64,000 nucleotides of DNA from Nageia nagi (taxonomy: Eukaryota > Pinophyta), in NCBI GenBank assembly GCA_050084985.1, contig JBITNC010000001.1:97030001-97094000 (forward strand), given 5' to 3'. The translations under genes and the position numbers were made by a program. Numbering within the stretch: position 1 is the stretch's first letter; each line of letters begins with the position of its first letter. Below, piece after piece: positions 10,829-23,110 of the stretch. The notes under the pieces are model-generated. The model was not told the origin of the DNA. It saw only the letters and a program-made list of their open reading frames with translations, and ran no database searches.

Positions 10829-12978
10829 TTACCACATGTTACCCCAAAAATTCATTTGAGACCTCATGATCAATTTAAATTTACCTTCATCATGCAAATC
10901 TTGTATTAGATTTTTCAAATGATAACACTCTTTTGTGGCATGACCAACTCTTCTATGGTAGTTACAAAATAAGTGTGCTTGATAACCTGAAGGTTTAATT
11001 TGATGGGGTTCTTTCATTGATGGATAATGGATTAGGTTAATGTAAACTAAGGTATATAAGACATCATTGATATCTTCATGGCACTCGATATACTATCTAT
11101 GTGGTCTTTTAGGTTCCCACACTTCAATACCATCACAACTGACTATGGCTATCATTTTGGTTTCAAATTCAGGTTGGGTTTGAACCTTCTTAGTGTTTTC
11201 AAGAAAAATGGGTTTTAGGATTATGTTTTGCTTCATGTGATCTAATGGTTCATTGAAGGCTTTCTGAAAAGATTCTTTACTAATAATCTCATCTATCAAT
11301 GTTTCATAAGGATAGTCTTGATATTTAGAGAAATCATTTTTATAGGATGGTAACAAGGCTTAGAAAAGGACATGCTTATTTTCTCTATTAGGGATTTGGA
11401 CTTGGTTAGCTATTTTGGATCATTCAATAATGAAATCATTGATAGGTTGGCCTTATGTTTTGCTTTAAGGTGTACATGTATGAGGGAGATGGTTCCTATG
11501 TTATGTATATGTGATATATAGTAAGGAATAACTAAAGTATATCTTCAAAAAATGTAATACTTTCATTAGGTAGGTGAGTAAACCACAATAATAGTTCTAC
11601 TCTCAAACTAAGAGGAAACAATTCAGCTAATAAATCATCATCATTCTCAAATGAAACAAACTTCTAGACAATATCTTTGGAAATGTATTCATGGATCATA
11701 TTGAACATCAAACATTGTTAAATTTACCTATTTATCATACCTTTCTCAACATATGTAATAGCAAAAGGGGTATTCATTTCCTCCTAAAATTGTAGGTGCA
11801 AATTTATTGATGTAAGCTAATATAGAGTCTTTTTGTTGCTTCAACGATGTAATTTTATTAACAAAGTGATTTGGATCTACTTTCCTTGATGGTTTGCTAA
11901 TATATTTATTATTATATTTTGCTAAACCTACATATAATCCAAAATATCAAAGCTTTTCCTATTCTAATGTTCTTATCAAGTTGTTGACCATTTCTATTTT
12001 GTGTTTTGGTGAGTGACACAAAATTCCCTATTGAGTTTTAGAAAACTTAATTATTTCCTCAATATTTTATATTCTTCATTTAACCACCTCAGTCTCCATA
12101 TCATACCAAATTCTCTTATTGGATCTAGTTCATTCATCCACACATTATGGATAACTAGTTTGTTAAGGACTTCATGCTAAGATATTGATTAGCTTATCTT
12201 CATAAATTTTATCTTCTTATTCTTTTTCATATTCTATAATAATATGTTGAATTATGGGCTATGCTTCAGTAGCCTATAATATCTATGGATTTGAGATGGG
12301 ATGTAAAGTAAGGAATTGAGTGATGGTGCTAGGTTCAATGGCCTCACTAGGGTTTATCTAACTAGGAGGTAATTATTTTTGTACTGAGGATTAGTAATGT
12401 TGTTAGGTAATGGTATTTGGAAATTTAATGAGGTGACTCACTAGGAAGACTCAAAGTATTTATATGTTTATCAACAAGGGGTTATGATCATATCATTTTA
12501 GGTTTGTTGCATCATCTATTTATGCTTAACATATTCAAGATCAATTTCTAAAGTGGAACCTAAGAGATGCTTAACTTTAGTGTGTAGTTCTTGCAAAGTT
12601 TGGACCAAGAGAGGAAGACATTATTTTCCTACTAATAAATATCTACATTATGGAGTAGATAAGATTTTATTGAGTACATTGATAGGATTAGGGGGAAGTT
12701 CTTCATCTACAAACTAATCATGATCATTATCCTTGAAATCCTTATTATCAAAAAACCAACTACTATCTTTTGGAGTACTCTCATATTCAATAGGAGGATA
12801 TAACTTTCACACTCTTTCTCCTAGGTGAATTAGCATAATTTTTTTCATACCTTAGTCTTCTTAGGTTGTATAATTGGATATCATTAAGGTTTTTGATTTG
12901 TAACAATAGGCATATCCATGTCTGTAACACTTGAAATGTAATATCAATCCTATCTAAAAACCCTAGGATTTTTAGCAC
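10829..12978 (-). pseudogene. Gag of the pol-less gypsy element, degraded
   Basis: Reading leftward: the open N-terminal piece 12978-12787 (IQLYNLRRLRYEKNYANS), a long broken stretch, a Retrotrans_gag core around 11650-11500 (ENDDDLLAELFPLSLRVELL, then WFTHLPNESITFFEDILQLF), an open spacer 11356-11093, and a zinc knuckle in 11017-10829 (CNYHRRVGHATKEC). The knuckle has His where the second Cys of a CCHC knuckle would be, as in the 18 kb element at 50440. This type of gag is typical of the non-chromoviral Tat/Athila side of plant Ty3/gypsy. Many stops break the frame, so no functional protein is made. The next coding step, protease, is missing to the left. Confidence 0.75.
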
Positions 12979-13026
12979 AACTAGTGAAGCATAAAGTGAT
13001 GTGCCAAAAAGAAGTCAGGTTCACTA

Positions 13027-13754
13027 TTTTTTATAACTGAAATAATAATTATTAGGGTTATTTAATATTATTTAATTTAAATAATTAATCATGAAATATC
13101 AATAAATAATAGTAATATGAATGGTAATAATGATTTGATTGACCTTAACCTATCAAACTAGATCAACAAAAGATACAAAGCTATACTTTACCTATCACAA
13201 TGAATGGAGGAGATAGTCAACTGAGAGTGAAAAATGATGAGATTCCCTAAGAGACAAAGCCACCAACTTGAACTAAATCCTAATGACATGGATTGGTTAC
13301 CATTATAGTTCACCTCTACCATTCACTCATATAATCATCATACCTTTGATGCTTAAAATATCATATGGAAATGGGTTGAAAAGATCGCAGGAATGTAGAT
13401 CTTAGTATATAACAAAATCTATATATGATAGGTGGCATTGAGAAAAATTGATCAAGATGGAAAAAGTATATTACTACCTATCAAGGATTCCATATCATTT
13501 CATGATTTCTCATGGATAACCCTTCCATCTTTATAGATAGCAAGTCTAGTGCCAAGGCTTCTCCTTAGGCTTATGGTGCACATGGGCCAAGACTCCTTCT
13601 AGGGCTTATCTCTAGACCAAATTGTTATCATAAAGCATAAAGTTAGATAAGAGTGCATGATGATAAGAGTATTTATTTAATTAAGTAAATAAATTATGTC
13701 AAATACCTATAAAGGTATTTTAATTAAATTAAAATTCTTTTTTAGATGTTAACA
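13027..13754 (-). repeat. 5' LTR of the pol-less element
   Basis: Direct repeat of 5230-5975, ending with the same ttttagatgttaaca. No clear primer-binding site was found beside it; TTTTTGGCACATCAC on the minus strand near 13005 is only a weak candidate. Confidence 0.7.
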
Positions 13755-16106
13755 AACATCATCATTTCATCTTAATTAAAATTAGAAATAACATGCATTT
13801 GATATTAACAAAAGATTAAAAAATAGAAAAATTATATATATTAAAGATAAAATTAAAAAATGATATAAATAATTGAATAATAAAAGGATAAGTAAAGGTT
13901 GAAAATATAAAATAAAGGATAGAAACATAAAAAAAATTGAAAGAATATAAATATAGGATAAAAGAATATGATGATAGAATGATAGAAACATACAAAATAT
14001 AAAAGGATATAAAATATTGAAAAGATAAAAAATGATAGAAAGGATAGTTCATAAAAATTATTAACAAGTTTGATGATTACCTTAGAAACGTACATTGATA
14101 CCAAATTTTCATTGATCGTAAATACTTAGAATAAAAAATTACACTTTTGATATTCTTGTAATTTTTTGTCAACTTTTCAATAAATTTACATATGTCCTTG
14201 AAACAAATTAAAATGGCATGAAAATATAAGAAATAATGGTTATAAAAAAACTCATGTACTTGATGATATACTTACTCTAAAATTTGGCCTTCTGATTTTC
14301 TCTTGTGATGATTTTTTCCCTCTTGGTTCATAACTAGTTAATTCTTGTAAACCTATCATTTTCACAAAACTACTAACTTGCAAGAAGAATAACATTTTAT
14401 ACACATATTGGATTAACCTTATTTTTTTGCATTAGAAAGGTGAAATTTCATACTTTTATTAGAAATAATAAAATTAATCATGCTTTGAGAAAAAAATTCC
14501 TAATTGAGGAGAAAAATTAAACCTATTTGACACTTTTTAAAATCTAAAAAATTTAAATGACCATAACTTATGAATTGTTGATCCATAAACCTATATGGGA
14601 ATAGGCTTACAAAAATTAGGACCACTCACAATTGGAATCCAAGTGCTTGCAAAGAATTTTTAAACAAAAACATAGTTGAAAATTTTGAGGATATTATATG
14701 AGAAGAGAAAATTAACAATTTAAGAAAGATAAATATCAAGGAAGAAAACTTCACTAAAATATTCTTTCTTAACTATTTATGAATAGGAAACAAGATTTAA
14801 CTCTAATAAATATTTTACTATTTTTCTCTATAAGGAGATGTTTTGCAAATAGATAACAAGAGAGCCTCTCAACTTCCCTTACAATTTTCTCATAAATTTC
14901 CCATTTAACTATTTTCCCATGGCTCAAATGAACTACTTGGGGTTATATTTATAAGCTTCAATGCCTTTACAACATGTGATCTTTGCTTGGTAGGTGCCTA
15001 CCATTTTATCATAATTTTTCTAATTCATGACTCTTCTAGATTTTAAAATAAGAAAAATGCATTTTACAGGCTAAAAGAAAAAAATTCCAAATACCTTGTA
15101 AACCTATATAAATGGGTGGAGCTAATAGGAAGGTGCTAAGTGTCAACATGGTTAAGGATATTGAAAAATTCAAAGAGGAATAATAAATAGTTTTGGGGCA
15201 CCTCCCCATGCCTCATGCTTCCCAAATAAATGATTTTGATATATTTGTATTGTTAAGTGGGTGACTAAAAGGGGATGGCTACCATGTGTAAGAATATCAC
15301 CATGTGTTCAAATAGGATAAGGGTGGGTGAAAGCAGATCTTACTACATGGTGGATGGGCCTCCCTCCATGGTTAGTGTCTACTATTAAAATTTGTACATT
15401 CTCTTATGTATAAGGGAAAAAGAGGATATAATGGGTAATTGTTGGGAGTTTCTAGGTGGCAGTCAGTCCTCCTTATCTTATCCTATGTGCAAGTATCATA
15501 CGCCATAAAACTCCACTAATCCCCCTCTATACACCTCTACATGATTTTTGACCTCATGCATTATCTTATTGATCATGTTGTGTGGCATGCCTTATGTTGT
15601 GGTTACCACTTATATGCTTATGTTGCATGGGTTGCACCTCATTTATTGAGTGGTTATAATTATTTTAATTACCTTCTTATTTATTTGTTTATTTTTACCT
15701 TTTTTTGGTTTTGAAATTTGAAGGGTGATATATCTTTCTTATATGGTAACAAATTTGGGTATCATTTTTTTTCATTGAAAAGAAGAAGAGGACTACAAGT
15801 ATATGAAGGTATTATAAATTTTTGTAGATCTACTTTTGGATTAAGTATGATATATTTTAAAGTAATTATTTTTTTGAGTATATAATGAATTTTTTTGAGT
15901 ATATTATAGCTATAGATAAAATTCATTTTTCAATGCAAGTATAAACAATATGATGAAATAAGCCTACTATAGCAACAAAACATGAAAATTCAACAAATCC
16001 AACATTGATGGGTATATTGATGGTATGATAGATGGAACCAAACTCAAGAATGAAAACTTATAAGTTTAATATTAACTCAAAACTATTAGGATCTCTATTG
16101 ATAATG
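13755..16106. other. AT-rich non-coding stretch
   Basis: 13800-14110 is low-complexity (aaatata, ataaaagga). It gives apparent open frames of Phe/Ile/Leu/Tyr only, which I regard as artefacts. The remainder holds no recognisable coding sequence, LTR pair or RNA gene. Confidence 0.5.
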
Positions 16107-16444
16107 TGATGTACCTTGCAGAGGATATAACTTTTGATTTAGATATCATTTGGAGCCCATTTTGTTTTTCCAAATTGCACCAAATTTAAAAATCTACAAG
16201 ATTCTAACATCTCCCATGGGAGATAATTTTGAGTCCTAAAATAATTATTGTACAACCCAAATTTTGCTTTTACTTTTAGTTCTAGTTTTAGATTCTATTT
16301 TTAGAATAATTGCATGTACTAAAACCATGTGCTAAAACCATGTACTAAAACCATGTGCCAAAACCATGTGGTATTACTTGTATTTTAGCCTATTTAAAGG
16401 TTGAAAACTTAATGAAAAGGGGAGTGGATTTTTGAGTTACATCA
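16107..16444 (+). repeat. 5' LTR of the TRIM-like element
   Basis: 338 bp. It contains four variants of the short tandem unit actaaaaccatgtgct near 16315-16370. Confidence 0.9.
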
Positions 16445-16446
16445 TC

Positions 16447-16458
16447 TAGTATCAGAGT
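16447..16458 (+). other. Primer-binding site of the TRIM-like element
   Basis: TAGTATCAGAGT, two bases from TGGTATCAGAGC (tRNA-Met type), two bases after the LTR. Confidence 0.8.
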
Positions 16459-16905
16459 AAGTAGAATCCTACTTGTGAGGGGGGATTACCTATTAGTAGT
16501 CCTCCCTCTTTTTATTTGAGTGATTTTATAGATATATGGGTGATATGTATGTGAGACATGCATGAGGGTTTTGATGGATCTAAATAGTTAAAGAATCTTC
16601 AAGAGAGTATTTGAATAGATCTGTATTTTTGGAAGGCTTGTGCTTCCTTGGAAAAGAGAAATGGGAGAGTTTAGATGATGTAGATGGATGGGCTTTGGAA
16701 AGCCTATGGTTTTAGTGTTATCCATAAACACTTGAAGACTATTGGTGCTTGGTGTGAAAGTACTTGTAGGAGGTTTTATGCAGTCTTAGAGGAGAGTTTA
16801 GATGATGCAAGTGAATGGGTATTGTGAAGTCTATGGGTTTGAGTGTTAGCTAGAAACACTCATAAATTTGCCTTGCATATTGCTCTCATTATGAAAAGCC
16901 TTCAA

Positions 16906-17146
16906 GTTGAGTGTTAGCCACAAACATCAATGGTTGAGTGTTAGCCATAAACATCGAGGGTTGAGTGTTAGTCATAAACACTGAGGGTTAAGTGTTAACC
17001 TTAAACACTATAGGTTGAGTGTTCACCATAAACAATGAGGGTTGAGTGTTAGCCATAAACACTGAGGGTTGAGTGTTAACCTTAAACACTATGGATTGAG
17101 TGTTCACCATAAACACCAAGGATTGAGGGTTAACCATAAACACTAT
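16906..17146. repeat. Minisatellite of about 27 bp inside the TRIM-like element
   Basis: About nine units of the type gttgagtgttagccataaac followed by actgagg. Variants recur every third unit (accttaaacactat, then caccataaac, then agccataaac), which hints at a three-unit higher-order repeat. Each unit holds GTGTT and AACAC, able to pair. Two single copies also occur upstream (near 16717 and 16840). Confidence 0.85.
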
Positions 17147-17256
17147 ATATTCATCTTACACGTTGCTCTTAGTAATTCTCTTGATGATTGATTCTTTTTC
17201 ATGAATGTTTTCACTTTTTGAAATTAGAGTAACTTAGAGGCTAAGTTCTTTTCAAT

Positions 17257-17266
17257 AAGAGGAGAA
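17257..17266 (+). other. Polypurine tract of the TRIM-like element
   Basis: AAGAGGAGAA directly before the TG of the 3' LTR. Confidence 0.9.
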
Positions 17267-17574
17267 TGATGTACCTTGTAGAGGTCATAAATTTTGATTT
17301 GGATATCATTTGGATCCCATTGTTTTTATATCACACAAAATTTAAAAATCTACAAGATTCCCACATCTCCCATGGGAGACAATTTTGATTCCTAAAATGA
17401 TTGTTGTATAGCCCAAATTTCACTTTTACTTTTAGTTCTAGTTTTAGAATAATTACATGTGCTAAAATCATGTACTAAAACCATGTATTAAAACCATGTG
17501 TTATTACTTGTATTTAGCTAATTATAAAGGTTCAAAACTTAATGACAAGGGGTATGTATTTTTGAGTTACATCA
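17267..17574 (+). repeat. 3' LTR of the TRIM-like element
   Basis: 308 bp, collinear with the 5' LTR but with one or two fewer aaaccatgt units, followed by the TAATG duplication. Confidence 0.9.
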
Positions 17575-17701
17575 TAATGATATAATGCCTCAAAAGACTT
17601 AAGATGAAGATATTTTGAAGCTTCAAGGCTCAAGAATCATAAAATATTAATGACAATGCTTGCTTGCAACTTAGCTTGAATTTTACTATCAAAATGGCCT
17701 G

Positions 17702-18136
17702 TGAGACTTCAATTTATAAACTATGATTAGGTTGAATATGCATAAATTCAAATTCAATCAAATATATTTCTATTTTATATTGAATTTGATTATGGATAAA
17801 TTGGAAACTACATGGGGATGAATTGGGCTTGTTCCTATTTATTTATTTTTTCTTGCTTGGTAGTTTTGGGAGATGAAATGACTTGGTAATTATGAACTAA
17901 AGTACTAAATTGTCTTATTTGATTATTTAGTTGACTCATCCAATGAAATGAAAATATGATATGGTTTGGTGAAGTGGCATGATAAAGTGGATTTTTTGAT
18001 ATTTTGCATAACTTTCTAATGTCATGGATGAAATATTATTAGTATTATGGAAATAATATTATGATTTATAAATATTAGTGAGGAAAGGGATTTTTAATAA
18101 AAATGCATCATAAGGAGAGGATTTTAGGTGTATATA
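17702..18136 (-). repeat. 3' LTR of the decayed Tat-like element
   Basis: Collinear with 41768-42229 (shared gacttcaattta, ggtttggtgaagtggcatg, gatgaaatattattagta). On the minus strand the start is worn to TATATACACC, from TGTAGACACC in the partner. Confidence 0.7.
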
Positions 18137-18150
18137 TTTTTTTCCTTTTT
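18137..18150 (-). other. Polypurine tract of the decayed Tat-like element
   Basis: On the minus strand AAAAAGGAAAAAAA abuts the LTR start, which orients the element to the minus strand. Confidence 0.7.
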
Positions 18151-19049
18151 GAATTGCATTTTGTGGCAATTAAATGCAATGCAAAAATTAATGATTGGTT
18201 GCCCTAAGTAAAAGGCATACATTTCCCCCCTCAAGTTTGATCATGAAAAACTAGAGGGAATGAGATTATTATGCTTGATATCAAATAATTGGAATGAAGT
18301 GGGAGATAAAATGCATGGGAACTTACAAAACACTTGTGCATTCAAGATATGCAACTGTGATTAGGATTTCAAAGAAACATGTCCACATTCCAAGAGAGTA
18401 GGTATATAAAGGTAGCTGGATAACTTTTTTCTCATTTTAATTGGTGCTTACTTGCTAATGTGGCTCTGACTTGGTGGATTTATTTATATTGCTAATGTTG
18501 GATGAGGATAGGGGAAATAAGGTTGATAATGATGGGACCAAGTAGATATTGACTCATCTTGCTTTTAAAATTTAGAAAATGTATTTCATTAAATGAAATG
18601 GGGTTTGGGGAAATAAAATGAAGATAATGTTTTTTTGTTTTATTTTTAAGTTGAAAAAAATGTGCAAAATAATGGGATGGGGTAGATGTAGGATAGATAA
18701 GGATGAATTTTATGTATAAATTATGGCTTTTTAGTGTATGAAAGATAAAAATATCAAGGGTTCCATATTTTCAAAAATGGAATTTGGCAACATGCATAAT
18801 TCATCCTTGACAATGTGAACCCCTACATGTTACAGATGAAATATGTAATAATTAATATATTTTTAGGATAGAAATGCAATAGGATCTGAATTTTGATAGT
18901 AAGATTTATTTTGTTGGTTTTTTTGGCAAGATGATGAGTGATTGATGATGTGACATTGATTTCAATTGATTTGGATGTTACTATATATGACCTTAGAGGA
19001 TGAAGATTAGGAGTTATTATTTCATATAAGATTGGGATATGTTGGGATG

Positions 19050-20100
19050 ATTGATCAGGTAATTATGGATTCAATATATATGATGATATTGGTGTAGCAA
19101 TGAAACCCATCCATGAACATGTTTCACTTGATGATAGGGGAGTATACCATTACATTAGAGGATATTTGATGGGTATACTAAATTTAAATTAAGAGGGAGT
19201 GGATTGTGATTTTAGGAGATGATGTGGGGTGCTAGGTAGAAATGTAGTGACCATTAGGATCACATTGGTTCAAATTATCACAGGAGATAGATGTATTTTG
19301 ATATGAAGATGTGTAATTAGTGAGGATATTACCACATAGGTTTGTTTTTATGATGGTGATTATATCCTATCATGTATCATCAAATTTTTCCATGTTATTA
19401 TTCCCTTGGAAGTTATATGATGTGGTTTGATGAATGTTTAAGGATGGGATAATGTTTACTTGTGGATAGGTATTACTTGTACATGCATATCATGAGTTAT
19501 TTGAGATTCATATATATTATAGTAAACATGGAACAATATGTTTAATATTATTTTATTTATGGGGATGGGAGCATATTCGGGTTAATAGACCTTGAGGATT
19601 ATCATTTGAGATATATAAAGAGGTAGATGTAGGATGGGAAGATGAAAGATCAAAGGCACCTTGGTTAATGAGGTGGGCACACCTTCATGAGCCTAGGATA
19701 TATAGGCCATAAGAGGGAATTTAGAGTATTATCGATAATGATTTAATATGTTCATTAAAAGAAAGATGTTATGGTAACCAAATATATAAGGACTAATATG
19801 GGAAATATACATGTTGGAGTTAGTATGCGTGAGACATACAATATGGATGTTTGTAATAAAGGGATCAAAAGTGGGTATATTATGAGTGAGTCAAAAGAAA
19901 TTTTGATTTGAGGCATGATGTACCACTAATGTTGCTAGTATATAATCGAGTATAGGGTAAGACAAGTGACCCATGGTACCATTTATGGAGAATGGACCAG
20001 AGCTACCTACCATTGTCTAATTAGTAGTGAGAGGTGATGTAGAAATTATGCCAACATATGATGCATGGTGGGTGACAAAGCAAAGAAGGCTTCCCTAATA
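19050..20100 (+). pseudogene. Second PMD-type remnant, antisense to its host element
   Basis: Two blocks line up with the PMD gene at 8113-9830. At about 19116-19173 the translation reads MFHLMIGEYTITLEDI (the other has IFHLPRGEITITLANI). At about 19560-19581 it reads WGWEHIR (the other has WAYEHIR), followed by a stretch with KEVDVGWEDERSKAPWLM. It is heavily broken and no complete domain can be read; the limits are approximate. As in the other element, it lies between the sense coding region and the 3' LTR and on the opposite strand. I saw nothing else recognisable in 18151-19049. Confidence 0.5.
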
Positions 20101-22570
20101 TGGGTAGGTGCAGGTGGGGATCAATGAGGTGGAGAGGTGGCTAGGAAAACAAATATGGATGAGGATATTTATGAGAGTGAGGGGGGAAGAGGTGTGGGTA
20201 TAAAGGGTGTACCACATCTTAACATTCTAGGTAAGCCTATAGGTATGGAAGATGATACACTTTAGTAGAAGGTGGCTTGATTTTTCAGAGTTAGTATTAG
20301 AGACACATAAGAGTGAATGATTGAGATAAAAAGTGCAAATCTTAGAGGAGAATTTGGATAGTCATGTGTATTATCTATGTAGGATGAACAATAAGATAGT
20401 TTTCTATGAGGAGTTTTGTAGGATCAAGAAACCTATCCCACATATGCCTCTAGCATCATATTCATGGAGTTAGAATGTGAGTTGTACAACATTAAGAGGT
20501 AGATAACTAGTTTATTGTATGGATCATATGTGCCCTATGGTGCATCATGGAAAAATGAGATGAACACATCTTCAATGAGGAGGTATTCATTGAATTTTAT
20601 TTTGGTGGCATTTGTAGACAATTTTATATTTATGATTATGTATAAAATTATTTTGGTGGCATGAGGTGCCAATGATGTATTATTATGAAGATGTGCATAT
20701 GATATTTATTGATGATATATAATGGTTTATTTATTACATTTGTTATGATTGAATTTCTTATATCATGATGTTATGTGATGTATTTATTTATTATATTAAT
20801 ATTACAAATGCTGAATGAATTGGTGACATATAGATAAGGGAAAATATTTAGGGACCAAATTCCATGAGTGTGTAGAACAAGTTCTTACTCTCATAAAGCA
20901 TTATGATTTACCAATTTGTTAAGAACCAACTTCAATTATATGAAACTTTTTGTTTTTAATAATATATTCAAGATTAACTATCATCAAAATATGAAGCTCT
21001 AGCCATGATTAAGATGTATTTCTTAATGATCCTTTGAGAGGATAATGGTGAAGACTAATTTCTATTCTCATGTGTAAATTGAGCACTTTATCTTTTGAGA
21101 GATGATATTTAATGATTTAAAATCAACTCCATTAGGATAAAATTTATGGTTTAATAATCTATGTAAGATTAGCTCTCATCAAGATATGATAGTTTGATTC
21201 TCATTAAAAGTTATCATTTAATGGTCAAGTAGGAATGAATTTCATGTGAGTGCTAAGAACAAGCTCTATCTCTCATAGGAGAGGTGTTGTTCAATAATCT
21301 TGAATCCTTTTAAGATGAAAGATGACATGATTATGAAAATACTACAAGGATAGAATGAGATAATGAAAAAAGTGTGATGAGGTAAAATAATGATGTGAAG
21401 CAACAAGTGATTCATTATGAGTTTATGACATGTATTAGAATTTAATCAAAATAATTATAGTAGAATCAAGTAATATTTTTCTAAATATTATTAACAACAT
21501 TATTTTGATAATTGTATTTCTTATAAGGGATGAACATAGGTGTGTTGGACTTAGTAAATATGATACAAATAACATACACAACTTGCATATTACCTTTAGT
21601 ATATATTAGTGTGATCATAATACCCAACTGATCATGTATATCTCATGTAGATCAATTACATCAAGTTAAATAAGAAAAATATTTCTATATTATGATGCAT
21701 GCCACATAAAAACTTTGACTAGCTTTGATTGATCCATTGTAGAATCTTAGCTTAAAGTATGTGCAATGTATATTTATTCCCACCTCAAGGATAAATGATA
21801 ATTATTATATAATATTGATTTTGGGCTGCAAAAATTTCCATATTTTTAAACCATATTTATCATAAAAACCATGACAAATGAAGAGGTAGTGGAGGTAAGA
21901 AGATTTCTAAAACTATTGCAGCTAGAAAAATGATCAAGGTGGGAGCTTTTCTAGTGTTATCATAGGAACTTAATGTGATGGAGCTTGGTATTAATTGTAC
22001 TATCTGATATTTTAATCTTCAATTTATTACACCCTTTTGACCATACTTTATCCTTGGGAGAATATTCCATAAATTGTGAAGATATCTCACCTAGTGACTT
22101 TTGATATAGTTCTTTTTGATACATTCTTTTCTTATTTCTCTTTCTCTATTTTTTTTTGAGAATTTATTTTGTAAATGTAGGGAAAATATTTTTTGATCAT
22201 ACTTTTGATTTGTGCACACTCAAGTGGTAATTTCACATTCTCAATCCTAAGTTGTAGATGCGTAAAATGACTTTATTTGATGCTAATGTGTGTAGTCTTA
22301 ATCTATTAACATGATACTGTATGTGATGGTTGTTTATGATAGTTTCATGCTCATAGAACCATAAATATGATAAAATTATAGCCTAAGATCAAGTATCATA
22401 TGATATTATCCTCTTGATTCTTAAGGTCTTATAAATATGTTAAATATGAATAAGCCTTGATGTAACATTGAATCATACTAAATAAGTCAAAACATTTCAT
22501 AAGGCATAATAAACTTTGTTAAGTATGTCTAAGACATGTAGATTTGATTGATCAACCAAGAAAGTAATAA
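20101..22570. other. AT-rich internal region, no recognised gene
   Basis: No long frame on either strand and no clear coding similarity. Several degenerate repeats of a gattaactctcatcaa-like segment occur (about 20960, 21170). Confidence 0.35.
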
Positions 22571-22727
22571 TTAGACATGGGTAAGAATATGGTAGTGGAA
22601 TATGATGGACAAGGTGAGACATAACAAGTTTATTGAAGATATCATATAAACCAAGGCTATATACCAATTCACAATCCCAAAGATCATTTTTGATATATTT
22701 TTATTCTTTTGGATATATGAAATATGT

Positions 22728-22930
22728 TGATTTTTGACATATTTTGATTTTTTGGATTTTTGACATGTGTTGAGTTTTTTTTGTATTTTTGACATATGTT
22801 GATTTTTTCTTTTGATTTTTGACATATGTTTTTTTTTTGGATTTTGGACATATGTTGATTTTTAAATTTTTTTTGATATATGCTAATTTTTTTTGTATTT
22901 TTGACATATTTTGATTTTTATATTTTTTTG
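22728..22930. repeat. Tandem repeat built on tttttgacatatgttga
   Basis: About seven units of 25-32 bp. On the minus strand they give a meaningless Lys/Gln-rich run with HMSKIQKK. The array sits right after the RT start, so the rest of pol may have been lost here. Confidence 0.85.
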
Positions 22931-22984
22931 ATGTTTTATGTACAAGAAGGGATTTATGTTTTATGTACAAGCTTTGTTGGAGTC

Positions 22985-23110
22985 ATATGGATTCCCCCAA
23001 TTTTCTTGGCAACAAGGACTATATTGGACACTCATTTAGGGTAGTGAATAAGTTGAATGAATCTAGTATCTAAATTATTTTTAAGTTCTTCTTTGATGAT
23101 AAGTGCAATT
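22985..23110 (-). pseudogene. Reverse transcriptase fragment
   Basis: Translation ALIIKEELKNNLDTRFIQLI followed by SNIVLVAKKIGG matches the RT start of the 18 kb element (EELQKLLEAKFIQPI, SNMVPMKKPSGK). The conserved Trp before SNI has become a stop, and the frame dissolves into simple repeats, so palm motifs such as YxDD are missing. Confidence 0.65.

Larger units (their letters stand above)
5230..13754 (-). mobile_element. Pol-less minus-strand Ty3/gypsy element with antisense PMD gene
   Basis: Two direct repeats of about 746 and 728 bp bound this block. Inside, reading leftward from the right repeat, lie a degraded gag with zinc knuckle (12978-10829), about 1 kb of AT-rich DNA with a microsatellite, a PMD-type gene on the opposite strand (8113-9830), short tandem repeats and a polypurine-like site beside the left repeat. 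I saw no protease, RT, RNase H or integrase segment. The element is thus gag-bearing but non-autonomous, or has lost pol by deletion. A possible target duplication is AGCAT (5225-5229) against AACAT (13755-13759), four of five bases, but the exact LTR ends on the left side are uncertain. Confidence 0.65.
16107..17574 (+). mobile_element. TRIM-like small LTR retrotransposon, complete
   Basis: It has two LTRs (16107-16444 and 17267-17574), each starting TGATGTACCTTG and ending GTTACATCA, and flanked by the perfect 5 bp duplication TAATG (16102-16106 and 17575-17579). A tRNA-Met-like primer site and a polypurine tract lie in the correct places. The internal region is only 822 bp and codes for nothing recognisable, so it must rely on proteins of another element. 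Size and layout fit terminal-repeat retrotransposons in miniature, though the total is at the upper end for that class. Confidence 0.9.

Noticed and set aside
13782-14104. Overlapping minus-strand frames rich in Phe, Ile, Leu and Tyr that look like membrane proteins
   Set aside because: They come from low-complexity A/T sequence read in three frames at once; no start context or conserved feature.
22571-22970. Lys/Gln-rich frames with repeated HMSKIQKK
   Set aside because: They are translations of a short tandem DNA repeat, not a protein repeat under selection.
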